DNA of 25,837 bases from Gammaproteobacteria bacterium. GTDB lineage: Bacteria; Pseudomonadota; Gammaproteobacteria; Acidiferrobacterales; Acidiferrobacteraceae. The notes under the pieces are model-generated. The model was given only the letters and a program-made list of their open reading frames with translations, was not told the DNA's origin and ran no database searches. The translations under genes and the position numbers were made by a program. Shown piece by piece: positions 7,670 through 17,588 of this stretch (position 1 is the stretch's first letter; every line of letters begins with the position of its first letter). The DNA is taken from contig JAPTWT010000065.1 of NCBI GenBank assembly GCA_028064935.1, forward strand, positions 1 through 25,837, given 5' to 3'.

Positions 7670-8734
<1,065 letters not shown>

Positions 8735-8798
8735 CCCCCTGGGCGGCGCCGGCACGGTTACGCAGCCGCCGCCTTGTTGCAACACTTGTGGTAAACGC

Positions 8799-9662
8799 AT
8801 GGGCACATTTCTAGGCTGGTCTCTCAAGCGGCCGTCCAATCTCGCCAAGCTGATCCTGTTCGCCTGCGCGTCCGTGGCCCTGATGGTGGCGGATGCCCAC
8901 CATAACCGGGACGTGCGCGCGGTGCGTGGGACCATCCTGCGCGCCGACCACCCCCTTCAGGAGCTCGCGGCGCTCCCCTTCGCGCTGATACACGATGCCC
9001 GCCGGGATCTGCGTCTCAATAGCCGCCTGCGCCAGGAAAACGCCCGTCTCAGGGCCCGCGAGCAACGCCTGGAGATCAAGGCGTCCCGGCTCGCCGCCCT
9101 GCGCCTTGAGGTCAGGCACCTGACCGCCCTGCTCCACGGGTCCGCGATCCCCGGCTACCGCGCGGGTCTCGCGCGCATCCTGGATGTGGGTTCGGGCCCC
9201 TTCAAACAGCACCTGACCTTGAACGAGGGCAGGAATGACCACGTATTCGTCGGGCAGGCCGTCATCGACGCGCACGGCATAGTGGGACAGGTGGTATCGG
9301 TGAACCAGGATACGAGCGAGGTGATGCTGATCACAGACCCCGACAGCGGGGTACCGGTGATCTCCGAGCGCAACGGCCTGCGCGCCATCGTTTTTGGGAC
9401 CGGATCGCTCCACCGCGTGAAGATCCCTTACCTGACGGTGACCGCCGATATCCGTCCCGGCGACGTTTTTGTGAGCTCGGGGCTCGGAGGAATCTACCCG
9501 CCAGGCTATCCGGTGGCACGCGTCACGAAGGTCACGAGCAACCCCAATCTCGCCTTCCTGAACATCCGCGCCGTGCCGCTTGCGCGCCTCACTTATCACA
9601 CGCACGTGTTGCTGCTATGGCCGCGCGCACAAGCCGGGGCGCGGGGCACGCATCATGGATAA
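8799..9662 (+). CDS. mreC: Rod shape-determining protein MreC
   Basis: MreC is the bitopic elongasome scaffold that activates PBP2/RodA from the periplasm. The chosen start ATG 8799 gives 287 aa beginning MGTFLGWSLKRPSN, followed by one transmembrane helix (LAKLILFACASVALMVAD) and a periplasmic coiled coil (LRQENARLRAREQRLEIKAS to about residue 100). A beta-rich MreC domain follows, including GIVGQVVSVNQDTSEVMLITD and the RPGDVFVSSGLGGIYPPGYPVA motif. An upstream in-frame ATG at 8667 would overlap mreB and add 44 unlikely residues. The gene overlaps mreD by 8 bp. Confidence 0.93.
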   Translation: MGTFLGWSLKRPSNLAKLILFACASVALMVADAHHNRDVRAVRGTILRADHPLQELAALPFALIHDARRDLRLNSRLRQENARLRAREQRLEIKASRLAALRLEVRHLTALLHGSAIPGYRAGLARILDVGSGPFKQHLTLNEGRNDHVFVGQAVIDAHGIVGQVVSVNQDTSEVMLITDPDSGVPVISERNGLRAIVFGTGSLHRVKIPYLTVTADIRPGDVFVSSGLGGIYPPGYPVARVTKVTSNPNLAFLNIRAVPLARLTYHTHVLLLWPRAQAGARGTHHG

Positions 9663-10146
9663 TCCCCTTACGCTGAAACAGCGCCTGCTCATATTGGCGA
9701 GCTTCGTGTCGGCGATGATGCTGGCGATCATCCCGCTGCCCGACTCCGTGCGACTGTTGCGGCCCGACTGGGTGTCTTTGGTGCTGGTCTACTGGTGTAT
9801 GGCGGTGCCCGAACGCATAGGGGTCGGCAGCGGCTGGGTCGTGGGGCTCTTTCTGGATGCGCTCTACGGCTCCCTGCTCGGGGAACAGGCCCTCGCCAAG
9901 GCCTTACTGGCCTTTCTGGCGCTGCATTTCACGCTGCGGCTGCGCATGTTTCCGCGCTCCCAGCAGGCGCTCGCCGTGGGAACTTTGATTGCCATAAGCG
10001 ACCTTATGGTTATCATGATAAAATCGCTGGTTCATGGTACGCCGCCGCTGTGGCGCGACACCGCGCCCATGATTGCCAACGTTATCGTGTGGCCGGTTTT
10101 GTTCACCATCCTCCGGGAGCTGCGCCGGCGCGCCAAGATCAGCTGA
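9655..10146 (+). CDS. mreD: Rod shape-determining membrane protein MreD
   Basis: MreD is a small polytopic inner-membrane partner of MreC in the elongasome. The 163-aa product starts at ATG 9655 (MDNPLTLKQRLL), overlapping the mreC stop by 8 bp. It shows about five hydrophobic segments, with the family-typical PLPDSVRLLRPDWVSLVLVYW and GWVVGLFLDALYGSLLGEQALA in the first half. Sequence conservation in MreD is low, and the call rests on these motifs plus its position between mreC and mrdA. Confidence 0.93.
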   Translation: MDNPLTLKQRLLILASFVSAMMLAIIPLPDSVRLLRPDWVSLVLVYWCMAVPERIGVGSGWVVGLFLDALYGSLLGEQALAKALLAFLALHFTLRLRMFPRSQQALAVGTLIAISDLMVIMIKSLVHGTPPLWRDTAPMIANVIVWPVLFTILRELRRRAKIS

Positions 10147-10149
10147 GCC

Positions 10150-12030
10150 ATGCGCATCATTCCTCTCAAAAACGACTCCCAGGAACTGCGGTTATTCGAA
10201 TCGCGCATATGGGTTGCCGCGGTTCTCGGGACACTGCTCGTCTCCGGTCTGCTCGCGCGCCTAGGCTATCTGCAGATCGTCAAGCACCGCTACTATGCCA
10301 CCCTGGCGCAGGACAATCGCGTAAGCCCGGTACCGATCGCCCCGGCCCGCGGGCTCATCCTGGACCGCAACGGCGTGGTTCTTGCCGACGACTTCCCGGT
10401 CTTTACGCTCCAGGTGACGCCCGATCGCGTCCCGAACATGGACCGGCTACTCGCCAAGCTAAGGCCGCTCGTGGCATTGAACGCGCAGGATATCCGCGGG
10501 TTTCGCAGGCGTCTCGCGCAACACAAACCGTTTCAAAGCGTCACGCTGCGCGCCCACTTGAGCGAGGCCGAGGCGGCGCGCGTGGCGGTAAACCTCACCC
10601 GCCTGAGCGGCGCGACCTTGCATGCCCAGCTGCGCCGCTATTATCCTCTCGGCGGCCTGGCCACCGCCGCCATAGGGTATGTGAGCCGCATCACCCAGGC
10701 CGAACTGCATGGGCACGATGCCGAGCGCTATGTCGGCTATCGCGACATCGGTCAGATGGGGGTCGAGAAGAGCTATCAGAAGGATCTGATGGGGCGTATA
10801 GGGTACAAGGATGTCGAGATGGACGCGCGCGGGCGGCCGGTCAAGGTGCTAAAGCGCATACTGCCGCATGCCGGCCACAACCTCTACCTGAACATAGACG
10901 CCCAGATGCAGGCGATCGGCGAGCAGATGCTCAATAACCGGCCGGGCACCGTGGTCGCCCTGAATCCCCGCACCGGCGCGGTCCTTACGTTCATAAGCAG
11001 CCCCATCTATGATCCCAACCCGTTTGTCGAGGGCATACGCGAGAAGGCCTACAAGGCGCTTGCGACCAACCCCGATGGCCCCCTGGACAACCGCGCGTTG
11101 AACGGCCTGTACCCGCCAGGCTCCACCATAAAGCCATTCTACGCCTACGCCGCCCTGCAGACCCGGTGGTTCCATCCGCACAAGCACATCACATGTCCCG
11201 GCTATTATCACCTGCCCCATAGCGCGCACCTGTTCCACTGCTGGAAACCGCTCGGCATGGGCCGCGTGGACTTGAAAGAGGCCATAGAGCAGTCCTGCGA
11301 CGTATACTTTTACCGTCTGGCCTTCAAGCAGGGCATCAACCGCATGACCCGCTACCTCACCGATTTCGGGTTCGGACACCGGACGGGCATCGATCTCCCT
11401 GGCGAATACCGGGGGCTCGTGCCCACCAAGGCCTGGATCAAGGCCAGCGGCAGACCCTGGTATCCGGGACAGACAGTCATCACCGGTATCGGTCAGGGTC
11501 CCTTGCTGGTCACGCCGCTGCAACTCGCCGACGCGGTGGCGGCCATTGCCAATCATGGCATCCGCATGCGTCCGGAGGTGGTACGCGGGATCGTGAACCC
11601 GGTCACCCACCGTGTTCGCTTCCGCAAACCCCACGCCTATCCGGCCGTGCCCCGGCACCGCAAGAACAGCCTGAAGCGATTGATCCGGGACATGACGCAG
11701 GTGGTCGAGGGCCCGCACGGGACCGCGCGGGGCATCGCCTACGGCCTCCCGTACAAGGTCGCCGGCAAGACCGGGACCGCCCAACTCTGGAGTGCGGCGC
11801 CCGGCTTCAAGGGGAAACATATCCGCTCCGATGCGCTGTTCATCGCCTTCGCGCCGGTGAGCCATCCGCGCATCGCGATCGCGGTGGTCGTCGAACACGC
11901 GGGCTTTGGGGCACTGGCCGCGGCCCCGATCGCGCGCGCGCTCATGAACTTCTACCTCCTGGGCCATGTCCATGCGCGGCCGCAGAATCAATTGCGACCG
12001 CAGATCGCGCAGGCAAGGATCAGTCCATGA
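10150..12030 (+). CDS. mrdA: Penicillin-binding protein 2, elongasome transpeptidase
   Basis: PBP2 is the class B transpeptidase that crosslinks lateral-wall peptidoglycan in complex with RodA. The 626-aa product has an N-terminal membrane anchor (IWVAAVLGTLLVSGLLARLGY, 20-40) and the dimerisation/pedestal domain with ARGLILDRNG (66-75). Its transpeptidase active site has all three motifs: STIK (Ser325 nucleophile, Lys328), SCD (382-384) and KTGT (540-543). ATG 10150 follows the mreD stop by 3 bp, and the stop overlaps the rodA start by 4 bp, which indicates tight translational coupling with its glycosyltransferase partner. Length is normal and nothing is missing. Confidence 0.96.
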   Translation: MRIIPLKNDSQELRLFESRIWVAAVLGTLLVSGLLARLGYLQIVKHRYYATLAQDNRVSPVPIAPARGLILDRNGVVLADDFPVFTLQVTPDRVPNMDRLLAKLRPLVALNAQDIRGFRRRLAQHKPFQSVTLRAHLSEAEAARVAVNLTRLSGATLHAQLRRYYPLGGLATAAIGYVSRITQAELHGHDAERYVGYRDIGQMGVEKSYQKDLMGRIGYKDVEMDARGRPVKVLKRILPHAGHNLYLNIDAQMQAIGEQMLNNRPGTVVALNPRTGAVLTFISSPIYDPNPFVEGIREKAYKALATNPDGPLDNRALNGLYPPGSTIKPFYAYAALQTRWFHPHKHITCPGYYHLPHSAHLFHCWKPLGMGRVDLKEAIEQSCDVYFYRLAFKQGINRMTRYLTDFGFGHRTGIDLPGEYRGLVPTKAWIKASGRPWYPGQTVITGIGQGPLLVTPLQLADAVAAIANHGIRMRPEVVRGIVNPVTHRVRFRKPHAYPAVPRHRKNSLKRLIRDMTQVVEGPHGTARGIAYGLPYKVAGKTGTAQLWSAAPGFKGKHIRSDALFIAFAPVSHPRIAIAVVVEHAGFGALAAAPIARALMNFYLLGHVHARPQNQLRPQIAQARISP

Positions 12031-13106
12031 CGCTCTTTGAACGTTGGCATATCGACAAGCCGCTCTTTAGCGCGCTGGCGATCCTCGCGATCGTAAGTCT
12101 GGTGGTCCTCTATAGCGCCAGCGGGGAAAGCATCGACTTCGCGTTGAGTGATGCCGTGCGCCTGGCCATCGGGTTTGTAGTCATGATAGCCGTCGCCCAG
12201 ATCCCCCCGGAAACCTATCGGCGCTGGTCGGTCCCGGCCTTTGTCGTAGGGGTACTTAGCCTGGCCGCGGTTTTGGCAATCGGTGTCGTGCGCTTCGGCG
12301 CCCGCCGCTGGATTGCCCTGGGACCGCTGTCCCTACAGCCGTCGGAGTTCATGAAACTGCTCGTGCCCATGGCCTTGTCCTGGTTTTTTTCGCGCAGCCA
12401 CCTGCCGCCGCCCCTCGGGCGCATCATCGCCGCGGCACTCATCCTGCTGATCCCCGTCCTTTTGATCGCCAAAGAGCCGGATCTCGGCACGGCGCTGATC
12501 GTCATGTTGTCGGGCCTCATCGTCTTGTTCCTCGCGGGAATCGGCTGGCGAATCGTCCTCACGGTCCTTATGATGGGCGCAGCCGCGGCCCCGGTGCTGT
12601 GGGCGCACATGCACCATTATCAGCGCCAGCGCATCTATATCCTGTTCCACCCGCAAGCCGACCCCCTGGGGGCGGGCTATCATGCCATCCAGGCGATGAT
12701 CGCAGTCGGCTCCGGCGGCCTTTTTGGGCAAGGCTGGCTGAACAGTAGCCAGGCGCACCTCCATTTTCTGCCGGACAGCACCACCGACTTTGCATTCGCG
12801 GTTTTCTGTCAGGAGTTCGGCCTGCTCGGTAATCTGGCACTGCTCGCCCTCTATCTCTTTATCGTCTATCGCGGCCTGCGCATCGCCTTTTCCGCACAGG
12901 ACAGCTACTCTCGGCTGCTCGCCGGATCCTTGTCGATCCTGTTTTTCTTTGACGTCTTCATCAATATGGGCATGGTGGCGGGGATACTGCCGGTGGTCGG
13001 CGTGCCATTGCCGCTCCTAAGCTACGGCGGTACCTCGCTCATCATCATCATGGCCGGCCTCGGGGTGCTCATGAGCATCCACAGCCACCGCCGTCTGGTG
13101 AATTGA
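12027..13106 (+). CDS. rodA: Peptidoglycan glycosyltransferase RodA (SEDS family)
   Basis: RodA polymerises lipid II into glycan strands for cell elongation. The 359-aa polytopic membrane protein has about ten hydrophobic segments and SEDS motifs: GARRWIALGPLSLQPSEFMK (91-110), KEPDLGTALIV, the periplasmic LPDSTTDFAFAVFCQEFG loop with the catalytic Asp of TTDF, and the C-terminal PVVGVPLPLLSYGGTSLI. ATG 12027 overlaps the mrdA stop (ATGA). Many relatives carry mltB next; here the following gene is rlpA, 4 bp downstream. Confidence 0.96.
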   Translation: MTLFERWHIDKPLFSALAILAIVSLVVLYSASGESIDFALSDAVRLAIGFVVMIAVAQIPPETYRRWSVPAFVVGVLSLAAVLAIGVVRFGARRWIALGPLSLQPSEFMKLLVPMALSWFFSRSHLPPPLGRIIAAALILLIPVLLIAKEPDLGTALIVMLSGLIVLFLAGIGWRIVLTVLMMGAAAAPVLWAHMHHYQRQRIYILFHPQADPLGAGYHAIQAMIAVGSGGLFGQGWLNSSQAHLHFLPDSTTDFAFAVFCQEFGLLGNLALLALYLFIVYRGLRIAFSAQDSYSRLLAGSLSILFFFDVFINMGMVAGILPVVGVPLPLLSYGGTSLIIIMAGLGVLMSIHSHRRLVN

Positions 13107-13194
13107 GGCCATGCCCGCGGGATCCGCCACCAGGATTTCCGTGGAGACCGGGCGTGCTGTACCCTGGATTTCCCAGGTCACGGGACCTCAACCC

Positions 13195-14025
13195 ATGGGC
13201 AGTCGTTTCGGGACTGGCTGCAGGCGCCTTGCGGGCGGTCTGTGTCTTAGCCTTGCGCTCGCCGGTTGCGGTTTTTTGCCAAGCACCGGTTACCGCAATC
13301 CCGCGGACCTTTCGGCGCGCAATGTCGTGCCCCACAAGCTGGCCTTGAGCCCGTACGGCAACAGCCCCTACACGGTCGATGGGCGCACGTACTATCCTCT
13401 AAAAACGGCCGCCGGCTATCGCCAGCGCGGTATCGCCTCCTGGTATGGCCTGCCCTTCAACGGACAAAAGACCTCGGACGGCGAGACGTACAATATGTAC
13501 GCCATGACCGCGGCCAGCAAGGTCCTGCCGCTGCCGTGCTACGTGCTCGTGCGCAATCTCAACAACAACAAGACCGTGATCGTGCGCGTCAATGACCGCG
13601 GGCCGTTCTATCCCGGGCGCATCATCGATCTGTCCTACGCCGCCGCCGCGCGTTTGGGGATGCTCGCCACCGGAACCGCGCCCGTGGAGGTCGAGGGTAT
13701 AGTGCCGGGCCAGGGCCGCCGCCGGCCGATCCCTGTCGATCATCACGGACCCGATGTATTCGGGCCGCACCCCGCCCGCCGCGTGGCGCGCCGGGCCTTT
13801 TTCGTGCAGGTAGGCGCCTTCGCGCGCCATCAGGACGCCGAACGCCTGGCGCACCGCCTCGACAAAAAGGGGCTCACAGATCCCCGCATATTTCATGACG
13901 ACGTGAACGGCCGCGGTCTCTATCTCGTACGCCTGGGACCGGAGGCGGATAAGAACGCGGCCCTGGCCTTGTCGGCGCGACTATACCGGGACGGCATGGG
14001 GCATGGTTTGATCATCGATCCGTGA
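13195..14025 (+). CDS. rlpA: RlpA-family lytic transglycosylase lipoprotein with SPOR domain
   Basis: RlpA proteins cleave peptide-free glycan at the septum and are outer-membrane lipoproteins. From ATG 13195 the 276-aa product begins with a basic n-region and a signal ending LALAGC, a good lipobox with lipidation at Cys25. This is why this start is preferred over ATG 13111, which would put 28 non-signal residues in front. The double-psi beta-barrel domain includes GIASWYGLPFNGQKTSDGE, MYAMTAASKVLPL, VRVNDRGPF and GRIIDLSYAAAARLGM. A C-terminal SPOR domain (FFVQVGAFARHQDAERLAHRL to the end) targets denuded peptidoglycan. It closes the shape cluster. The dacA gene often found next is absent. 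Confidence 0.92.
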   Translation: MGSRFGTGCRRLAGGLCLSLALAGCGFLPSTGYRNPADLSARNVVPHKLALSPYGNSPYTVDGRTYYPLKTAAGYRQRGIASWYGLPFNGQKTSDGETYNMYAMTAASKVLPLPCYVLVRNLNNNKTVIVRVNDRGPFYPGRIIDLSYAAAARLGMLATGTAPVEVEGIVPGQGRRRPIPVDHHGPDVFGPHPARRVARRAFFVQVGAFARHQDAERLAHRLDKKGLTDPRIFHDDVNGRGLYLVRLGPEADKNAALALSARLYRDGMGHGLIIDP

Positions 14026-14088
14026 GCGTATTCGCGTTTTCGCCCGTACGACAACAGCTGGCGGCTGGCGGGCACCAAAGGGTCCTCT

Positions 14089-14094
14089 TATAAT
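14089..14094 (+). promoter_or_regulatory. Candidate -10 element of the dat-ybeD promoter
   Basis: A perfect TATAAT lies in the 203-bp gap between rlpA and the aminotransferase gene. No good -35 hexamer is visible 17 bp upstream, so it may need an activator. A start near 14101 would leave a leader of about 128 nt with GC-rich inverted repeats before the AAGGGGG-type ribosome-binding site at about 14216-14222. Confidence 0.35.
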
Positions 14095-14228
14095 TGTCAT
14101 GGACCGAGGGCGCCAGGCGATCCCAACGGGTGTGGGACATGCCCTTGGCCGGGCGTTGTGACATGGCCGCAGGGCCACGGGGGATCAGCGACCGCAGATC
14201 GTTGCGCGGATAGCCAAGGGGGCATCCC

Positions 14229-15080
14229 ATGCTCGTATATCTGAATGGCGACTGGATACCCGCGGACAGCGCCCGCGTATCGGTCTTCGATCGGGGCTTT
14301 ATCTTTGGGGACAGCGTCTACGAGGTGATACCGGTCTATGGGCATCGCACATTCCGGGAAACGGCGCATCTCGCGCGTCTCAAGGCCAGCATGGCCGCGG
14401 TCGGTATGGACGAACACCTGGGTCCGGTCCACTGGCCTTCGGTATGTGCGCGGCTGGCCGAGACCTTGCCGTCCGGCGACGGGACCTTGTATCTGCAGGT
14501 GACGCGCGGGGCGGCCCCCCGCCAGCATGCCTTCCCGGCGAATGCCCCCCTTACCTTGTTCGCCTATGCGCGGCCACGGGTATCGGAACCGGCGGGCAAC
14601 ACGGCCTGCACCGCAATACTGTGCGATGATATCCGATGGACCCGTTGCGATATCAAGACGACCTCGCTCATCGCCAATGTGCTGCTGGTCCAGGAGGCCT
14701 TGAGTCGGGGTGCCGATGAGGCCCTGCTGGTACGGGACGACCGGGTCAACGAGGGCGCGGTCAGCAACGTATTCGCGGTATGCGGTGAACGACTGCTTAC
14801 CGCACCGCGCAGCCACCTCATCCTAGGCGGCATCACCCGCGATGTGGTAGTGGAGCTGGCCGCCGGGCTTGGTATCGTCGTCGAGGAGCGGGCACCGTCC
14901 CGGGCCGAACTTTCGGGTGCCCACGAAGTCCTCATTACGAGCTCCAGCCGTGAAGTGGCGGCGGTGACGCGCATCGACGGCAAGCCGGTGGGCGATGGCA
15001 GGCCCGGCCCCGTGTTTCATCGTCTGCATGCGGCCTTCCAGACATTCAAGGAGGAAGTCCGCATGGGCAGGAGGATGTAG
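14229..15080 (+). CDS. dat: D-amino acid (D-alanine) aminotransferase, class IV PLP enzyme
   Basis: This 283-aa fold-type IV aminotransferase begins MLVYLNGDWIPADSARVSVFDRGF. The PLP Lys is Lys143 in RWTRCDIKTTSLIAN (136-150), followed by GADEALLVRDDRVNEGAVSNVF. Arg98 and His100 in RGAAPRQHAFP coincide with the substrate-carboxylate residues of characterised Bacillus D-amino acid aminotransferase, which favours D-Ala/D-Glu over branched-chain substrates. It therefore likely supplies D-Glu or recycles D-Ala for peptidoglycan, fitting the neighbouring wall genes. ATG 14229 has an AAGGGGG ribosome-binding site. The stop abuts the ybeD start directly. A branched-chain or 4-amino-4-deoxychorismate role is less likely. 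Confidence 0.88.
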   Translation: MLVYLNGDWIPADSARVSVFDRGFIFGDSVYEVIPVYGHRTFRETAHLARLKASMAAVGMDEHLGPVHWPSVCARLAETLPSGDGTLYLQVTRGAAPRQHAFPANAPLTLFAYARPRVSEPAGNTACTAILCDDIRWTRCDIKTTSLIANVLLVQEALSRGADEALLVRDDRVNEGAVSNVFAVCGERLLTAPRSHLILGGITRDVVVELAAGLGIVVEERAPSRAELSGAHEVLITSSSREVAAVTRIDGKPVGDGRPGPVFHRLHAAFQTFKEEVRMGRRM

Positions 15081-15365
15081 ATGGCGACGAATGGACACGA
15101 TGGCAAGGCACCCGAGATCCTGACCTTTCCGTGCACGATCGACATCAAGGCGGTGGGCAAACACTCTCCGCGCTTCGAGGCCTTGGTCCACGAGATCGTC
15201 TCGCGCCACATCGGCCCCCAGGACCTGTTGTCTTGCACCAGCCGCGAGAGCCGGGGCGGGAATTATCTCGCCATCACACTGACTATCCGCGCCACCGCCA
15301 GGACCCAGCTCGATGCCATCTACGAGGCCTTGAGTGCCCGACCAGAGGTCCTCATGGCCCTTTGA
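15081..15365 (+). CDS. ybeD: YbeD-like DUF493 (UPF0250) protein
   Basis: This 94-aa cytoplasmic protein has the ferredoxin-like DUF493 pattern: ILTFPCTIDIKAVGK, then FEALVHEIVSRHI, SRESRGGNYLAITLTIRATARTQLDAIYEAL, and the C-terminal RPEVLMAL. Its molecular function is not established; the gene is commonly placed just before lipB, as in E. coli. ATG 15081 follows the dat stop with no gap. In this genome the ybeD-lipB link is broken by a transposon remnant of about 630 bp. Confidence 0.9.
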   Translation: MATNGHDGKAPEILTFPCTIDIKAVGKHSPRFEALVHEIVSRHIGPQDLLSCTSRESRGGNYLAITLTIRATARTQLDAIYEALSARPEVLMAL

Positions 15366-15861
15366 CATCCTTCCCCCCTCCAGCAGCGTCTCGGGAGATC
15401 GTGACGGTTGTGATCCTGGCCGCCTTCGGGAGTGTCCGCGACCAGACGATGGCCAGGGGCGCGATCATCTTCGCCAACGTCAGGGTCTTGCCGTCCCACT
15501 GAAAGGCGCTGGTCGTGTATTCAACCGACTGCGTGCCCCATTTGGTTCTAAACGAGGGGTATCGGGACCGCTTGGCAAAGAAGTTGTTGAACATTTGGCC
15601 GTCTGGAGATGGCGCAAGGACTGCTGGAGCGGGACGCTTGAGACTTCGTTCAGCCACCAGCGGTCCGGTTCTTTCTTCAACGGCGTCAGGAGCGCGGAGG
15701 TCGCGTGATAGCCAATGTTCTTATGCGCACTCATCCAGGCCTCGGAGCGCAGACGCAGCATGTGGTTGTCGACATAGCGCGCACCCGAATGTCCGGGTCA
15801 GGATCACTTCCTGATCGGGCGTCGGGTAGAATCGGAAGCGGTAGGCGCGCTTGATGTCCAT
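15366..15861 (-). pseudogene. TnpB remnant of an IS200/IS605 (IS1341-type) element
   Basis: On the minus strand, ATG 15861 opens MDIKRAYRFRFYPTPDQ and EVILTRTFGC, the hallmark N-terminus of TnpB. A 2-base loss near 15777 shifts the frame before YVDNHMLRLRSEAW. A second shift near 15590-15600 precedes NNFFAKRSRYPSFRTKWGTQ, and the sequence then runs through LTLAKMIAPLAIVWSRTLP and TTVTISRDAAG. The RuvC-like catalytic region and zinc finger that should follow are missing, and the remnant ends at the ybeD stop. It is a dead N-terminal fragment (about 160 of roughly 400 residues). No TnpA gene is present. Confidence 0.8.
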
Positions 15862-15958
15862 TCACACATGCTAGATACTCCGTCTAAGAGATAGCCATTC
15901 GATCCAGGAGGAGCGGGAACAGGCGGCTACGACCGAAGGGAGTCCCTGTGGGATCCCT

Positions 15959-15978
15959 CCCCGGCCTGAATGCCGGGG
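15959..15978. repeat. Hairpin CCCCGGC-CTGAAT-GCCGGGG, IS200/IS605-end-like
   Basis: A perfect 7-bp stem with a 6-nt loop, followed by TTTCCCGCGC, ends 16 bp before the lipB start. Such hairpins are typical of IS200/IS605 ends, and resemble the 3' scaffold hairpin of TnpB-associated RNAs. GGGATCCC (15950-15957) and GGGAGTCCC (15938-15946) lie just upstream. Given the TnpB remnant on the minus strand, this probably marks the element's boundary near lipB. It has no T-tract and is unlikely to be a strong terminator. Confidence 0.45.
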
Positions 15979-15994
15979 TTTCCCGCGCAAACCG

Positions 15995-16672
15995 ATGAGC
16001 GAAGACCTCAAGGTTCATCGCTGGCATGGCCTCGTGGATTTCCACGATAGCTGGCAGGCGATGCGCGCATTCAACGAGGCCCGCGCCGACGACACACCCG
16101 ACGAGATCTGGGTCCTGGAACACGCCCCGGTCTACACGCGCGGACGCAATGCCAAGGAGGCCGCGCCCCCGGGTTCGATCCCGACGGTGGACACCGATCG
16201 CGGCGGGGACCTCACCTACCATGGCCCCGGGCAACTCGTCGTCTACACCCTGATCGACCTTACGCGCCGCAAGATCGGGGTCCGGCACCTGGTATCGGCC
16301 CTGGAATCGGCCGTCCAAGACACCCTGGCATTCTTTCAGATAGACGATGTCGGCACGCGTCCTGGCGCGCCCGGCGTCTATGTCGGTGACGCCAAGATCG
16401 CCTCGCTGGGATTGCGTATCCGCGGCGGGCGTAGCTATCATGGGCTGGCCTTGAACGTGGCCATGGACCTGCGGCCGTTCGCGGCCATCGCGCCCTGCGG
16501 CTACCAAGGCCTGCGCATGACGCAGGTCACCGATTGCGGGGTCGCGACGGACTTGGACCAAGTCGCCGCCATCCTGATCCCAGAACTCATAACACGCTTA
16601 CGGCGTCACCCGGAAGACCCCTTTCATGACACAGACATCGGACTCAGAACCCGGCCGTCCGCGGGCCCTTAA
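15995..16672 (+). CDS. lipB: Octanoyl-[ACP]:protein octanoyltransferase LipB
   Basis: LipB moves octanoate from acyl carrier protein to lipoyl domains, the first step of lipoate synthesis. The 225-aa product has the family motifs [12 protein letters not shown] (69-80), [19 protein letters not shown] (121-139) with the conserved Lys134, SYHGLALNV (147-155) and the catalytic Cys168 in PCGYQG. ATG 15995 gives a normal N-terminus ([16 protein letters not shown]). There is no clear Shine-Dalgarno, because the 5' side is occupied by the insertion-sequence end, so native upstream signals may have been replaced. It overlaps lipA by 47 bp. Confidence 0.95.
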   Translation: MSEDLKVHRWHGLVDFHDSWQAMRAFNEARADDTPDEIWVLEHAPVYTRGRNAKEAAPPGSIPTVDTDRGGDLTYHGPGQLVVYTLIDLTRRKIGVRHLVSALESAVQDTLAFFQIDDVGTRPGAPGVYVGDAKIASLGLRIRGGRSYHGLALNVAMDLRPFAAIAPCGYQGLRMTQVTDCGVATDLDQVAAILIPELITRLRRHPEDPFHDTDIGLRTRPSAGP

Positions 16673-17588
16673 AGGGCTACAAAAGATCAAGGTGCGCACC
16701 GCGCGCGAACCCGGGCATCCGCCGGCACCCAAGCCCGCATGGTTACGCGTGCGCTCGCCCCTGTCCCCGGAGGTCGGACGTCTGAAGACGGTCCTGCGCG
16801 ACCACGCCCTTCACAGCGTTTGCGAAGAGGCGTCGTGCCCGAACATCGGCGAATGCTTCGGGCATGGTACCGCGACGTTCATGATCATGGGGCGGCTGTG
16901 TACGCGGCGATGTCCGTTTTGCGACGTCGCGCACGGCCGCCCGGACGCGCTCGACCGAGACGAGCCGGCACACCTCGCAGAGGCCATAGCGGCCATGGGG
17001 CTACGCTTCGTGGTGATCACCTCGGTCGACCGCGACGACTTGCGGGATGGAGGCGGGGCCCATTTCGCGGCCTGCGTCGGCGCGATACGCGCACGCGCCC
17101 CCACGGTCCGGATCGAAACCCTGGTGCCGGATTTCCGGGGGCGGGTGGAGGCGGCGCTGGAGGCCCTGGCCGTGGCACCTCCGGACATCTTCAACCACAA
17201 CATGGAGACCGTGCCGCGGCTCTATAAGGCCGTGCGCCCCGGGGCCGATTACGAGGGCTCGCTTGCGCTCCTCCAGGCCTTCAAGCAGCGCTATCCGGAC
17301 ATCCCAACCAAGTCCGGCCTCATGGTGGGCCTGGGCGAGGGCCGCGATGAGATCGAGCAGACGCTCAAGGACCTGCGCGCGCACGGCTGCGAATGGCTCA
17401 CGGTCGGACAATATCTGCGTCCGAGCCTTGCGCATCTGCCCGTGGACCGGTATGTGAGCCCGCAGGAATTCGCCGAGATCGGCGAGATCGCGCGCGGGCT
17501 CGGCTTTCATAACGTCGCGAGCGGCCCGCTCGTACGGTCCTCCTACCATGCCGACCGTCAGGCCGCGGGGGAGGCCGTGGGGACGTGA
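16626..17588 (+). CDS. lipA: Lipoyl synthase LipA (radical SAM)
   Basis: LipA inserts two sulfurs into octanoyl groups using two 4Fe-4S clusters. The 320-aa product carries the auxiliary-cluster cysteines Cys66, Cys71 and Cys77 in [12 protein letters not shown], and the radical-SAM CxxxCxxC motif CTRRCPFC (Cys92, Cys96, Cys99). It also carries [29 protein letters not shown] and the C-terminal VRSSYHAD with the Ser that ligates the auxiliary cluster. The start at ATG 16626 overlaps lipB by 47 bp. A GTG at 16692 is a possible alternative, but the longer form matches family N-termini better. Its stop overlaps the next gene by 4 bp. Confidence 0.96.
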   Translation: MTQTSDSEPGRPRALKGLQKIKVRTAREPGHPPAPKPAWLRVRSPLSPEVGRLKTVLRDHALHSVCEEASCPNIGECFGHGTATFMIMGRLCTRRCPFCDVAHGRPDALDRDEPAHLAEAIAAMGLRFVVITSVDRDDLRDGGGAHFAACVGAIRARAPTVRIETLVPDFRGRVEAALEALAVAPPDIFNHNMETVPRLYKAVRPGADYEGSLALLQAFKQRYPDIPTKSGLMVGLGEGRDEIEQTLKDLRAHGCEWLTVGQYLRPSLAHLPVDRYVSPQEFAEIGEIARGLGFHNVASGPLVRSSYHADRQAAGEAVGT

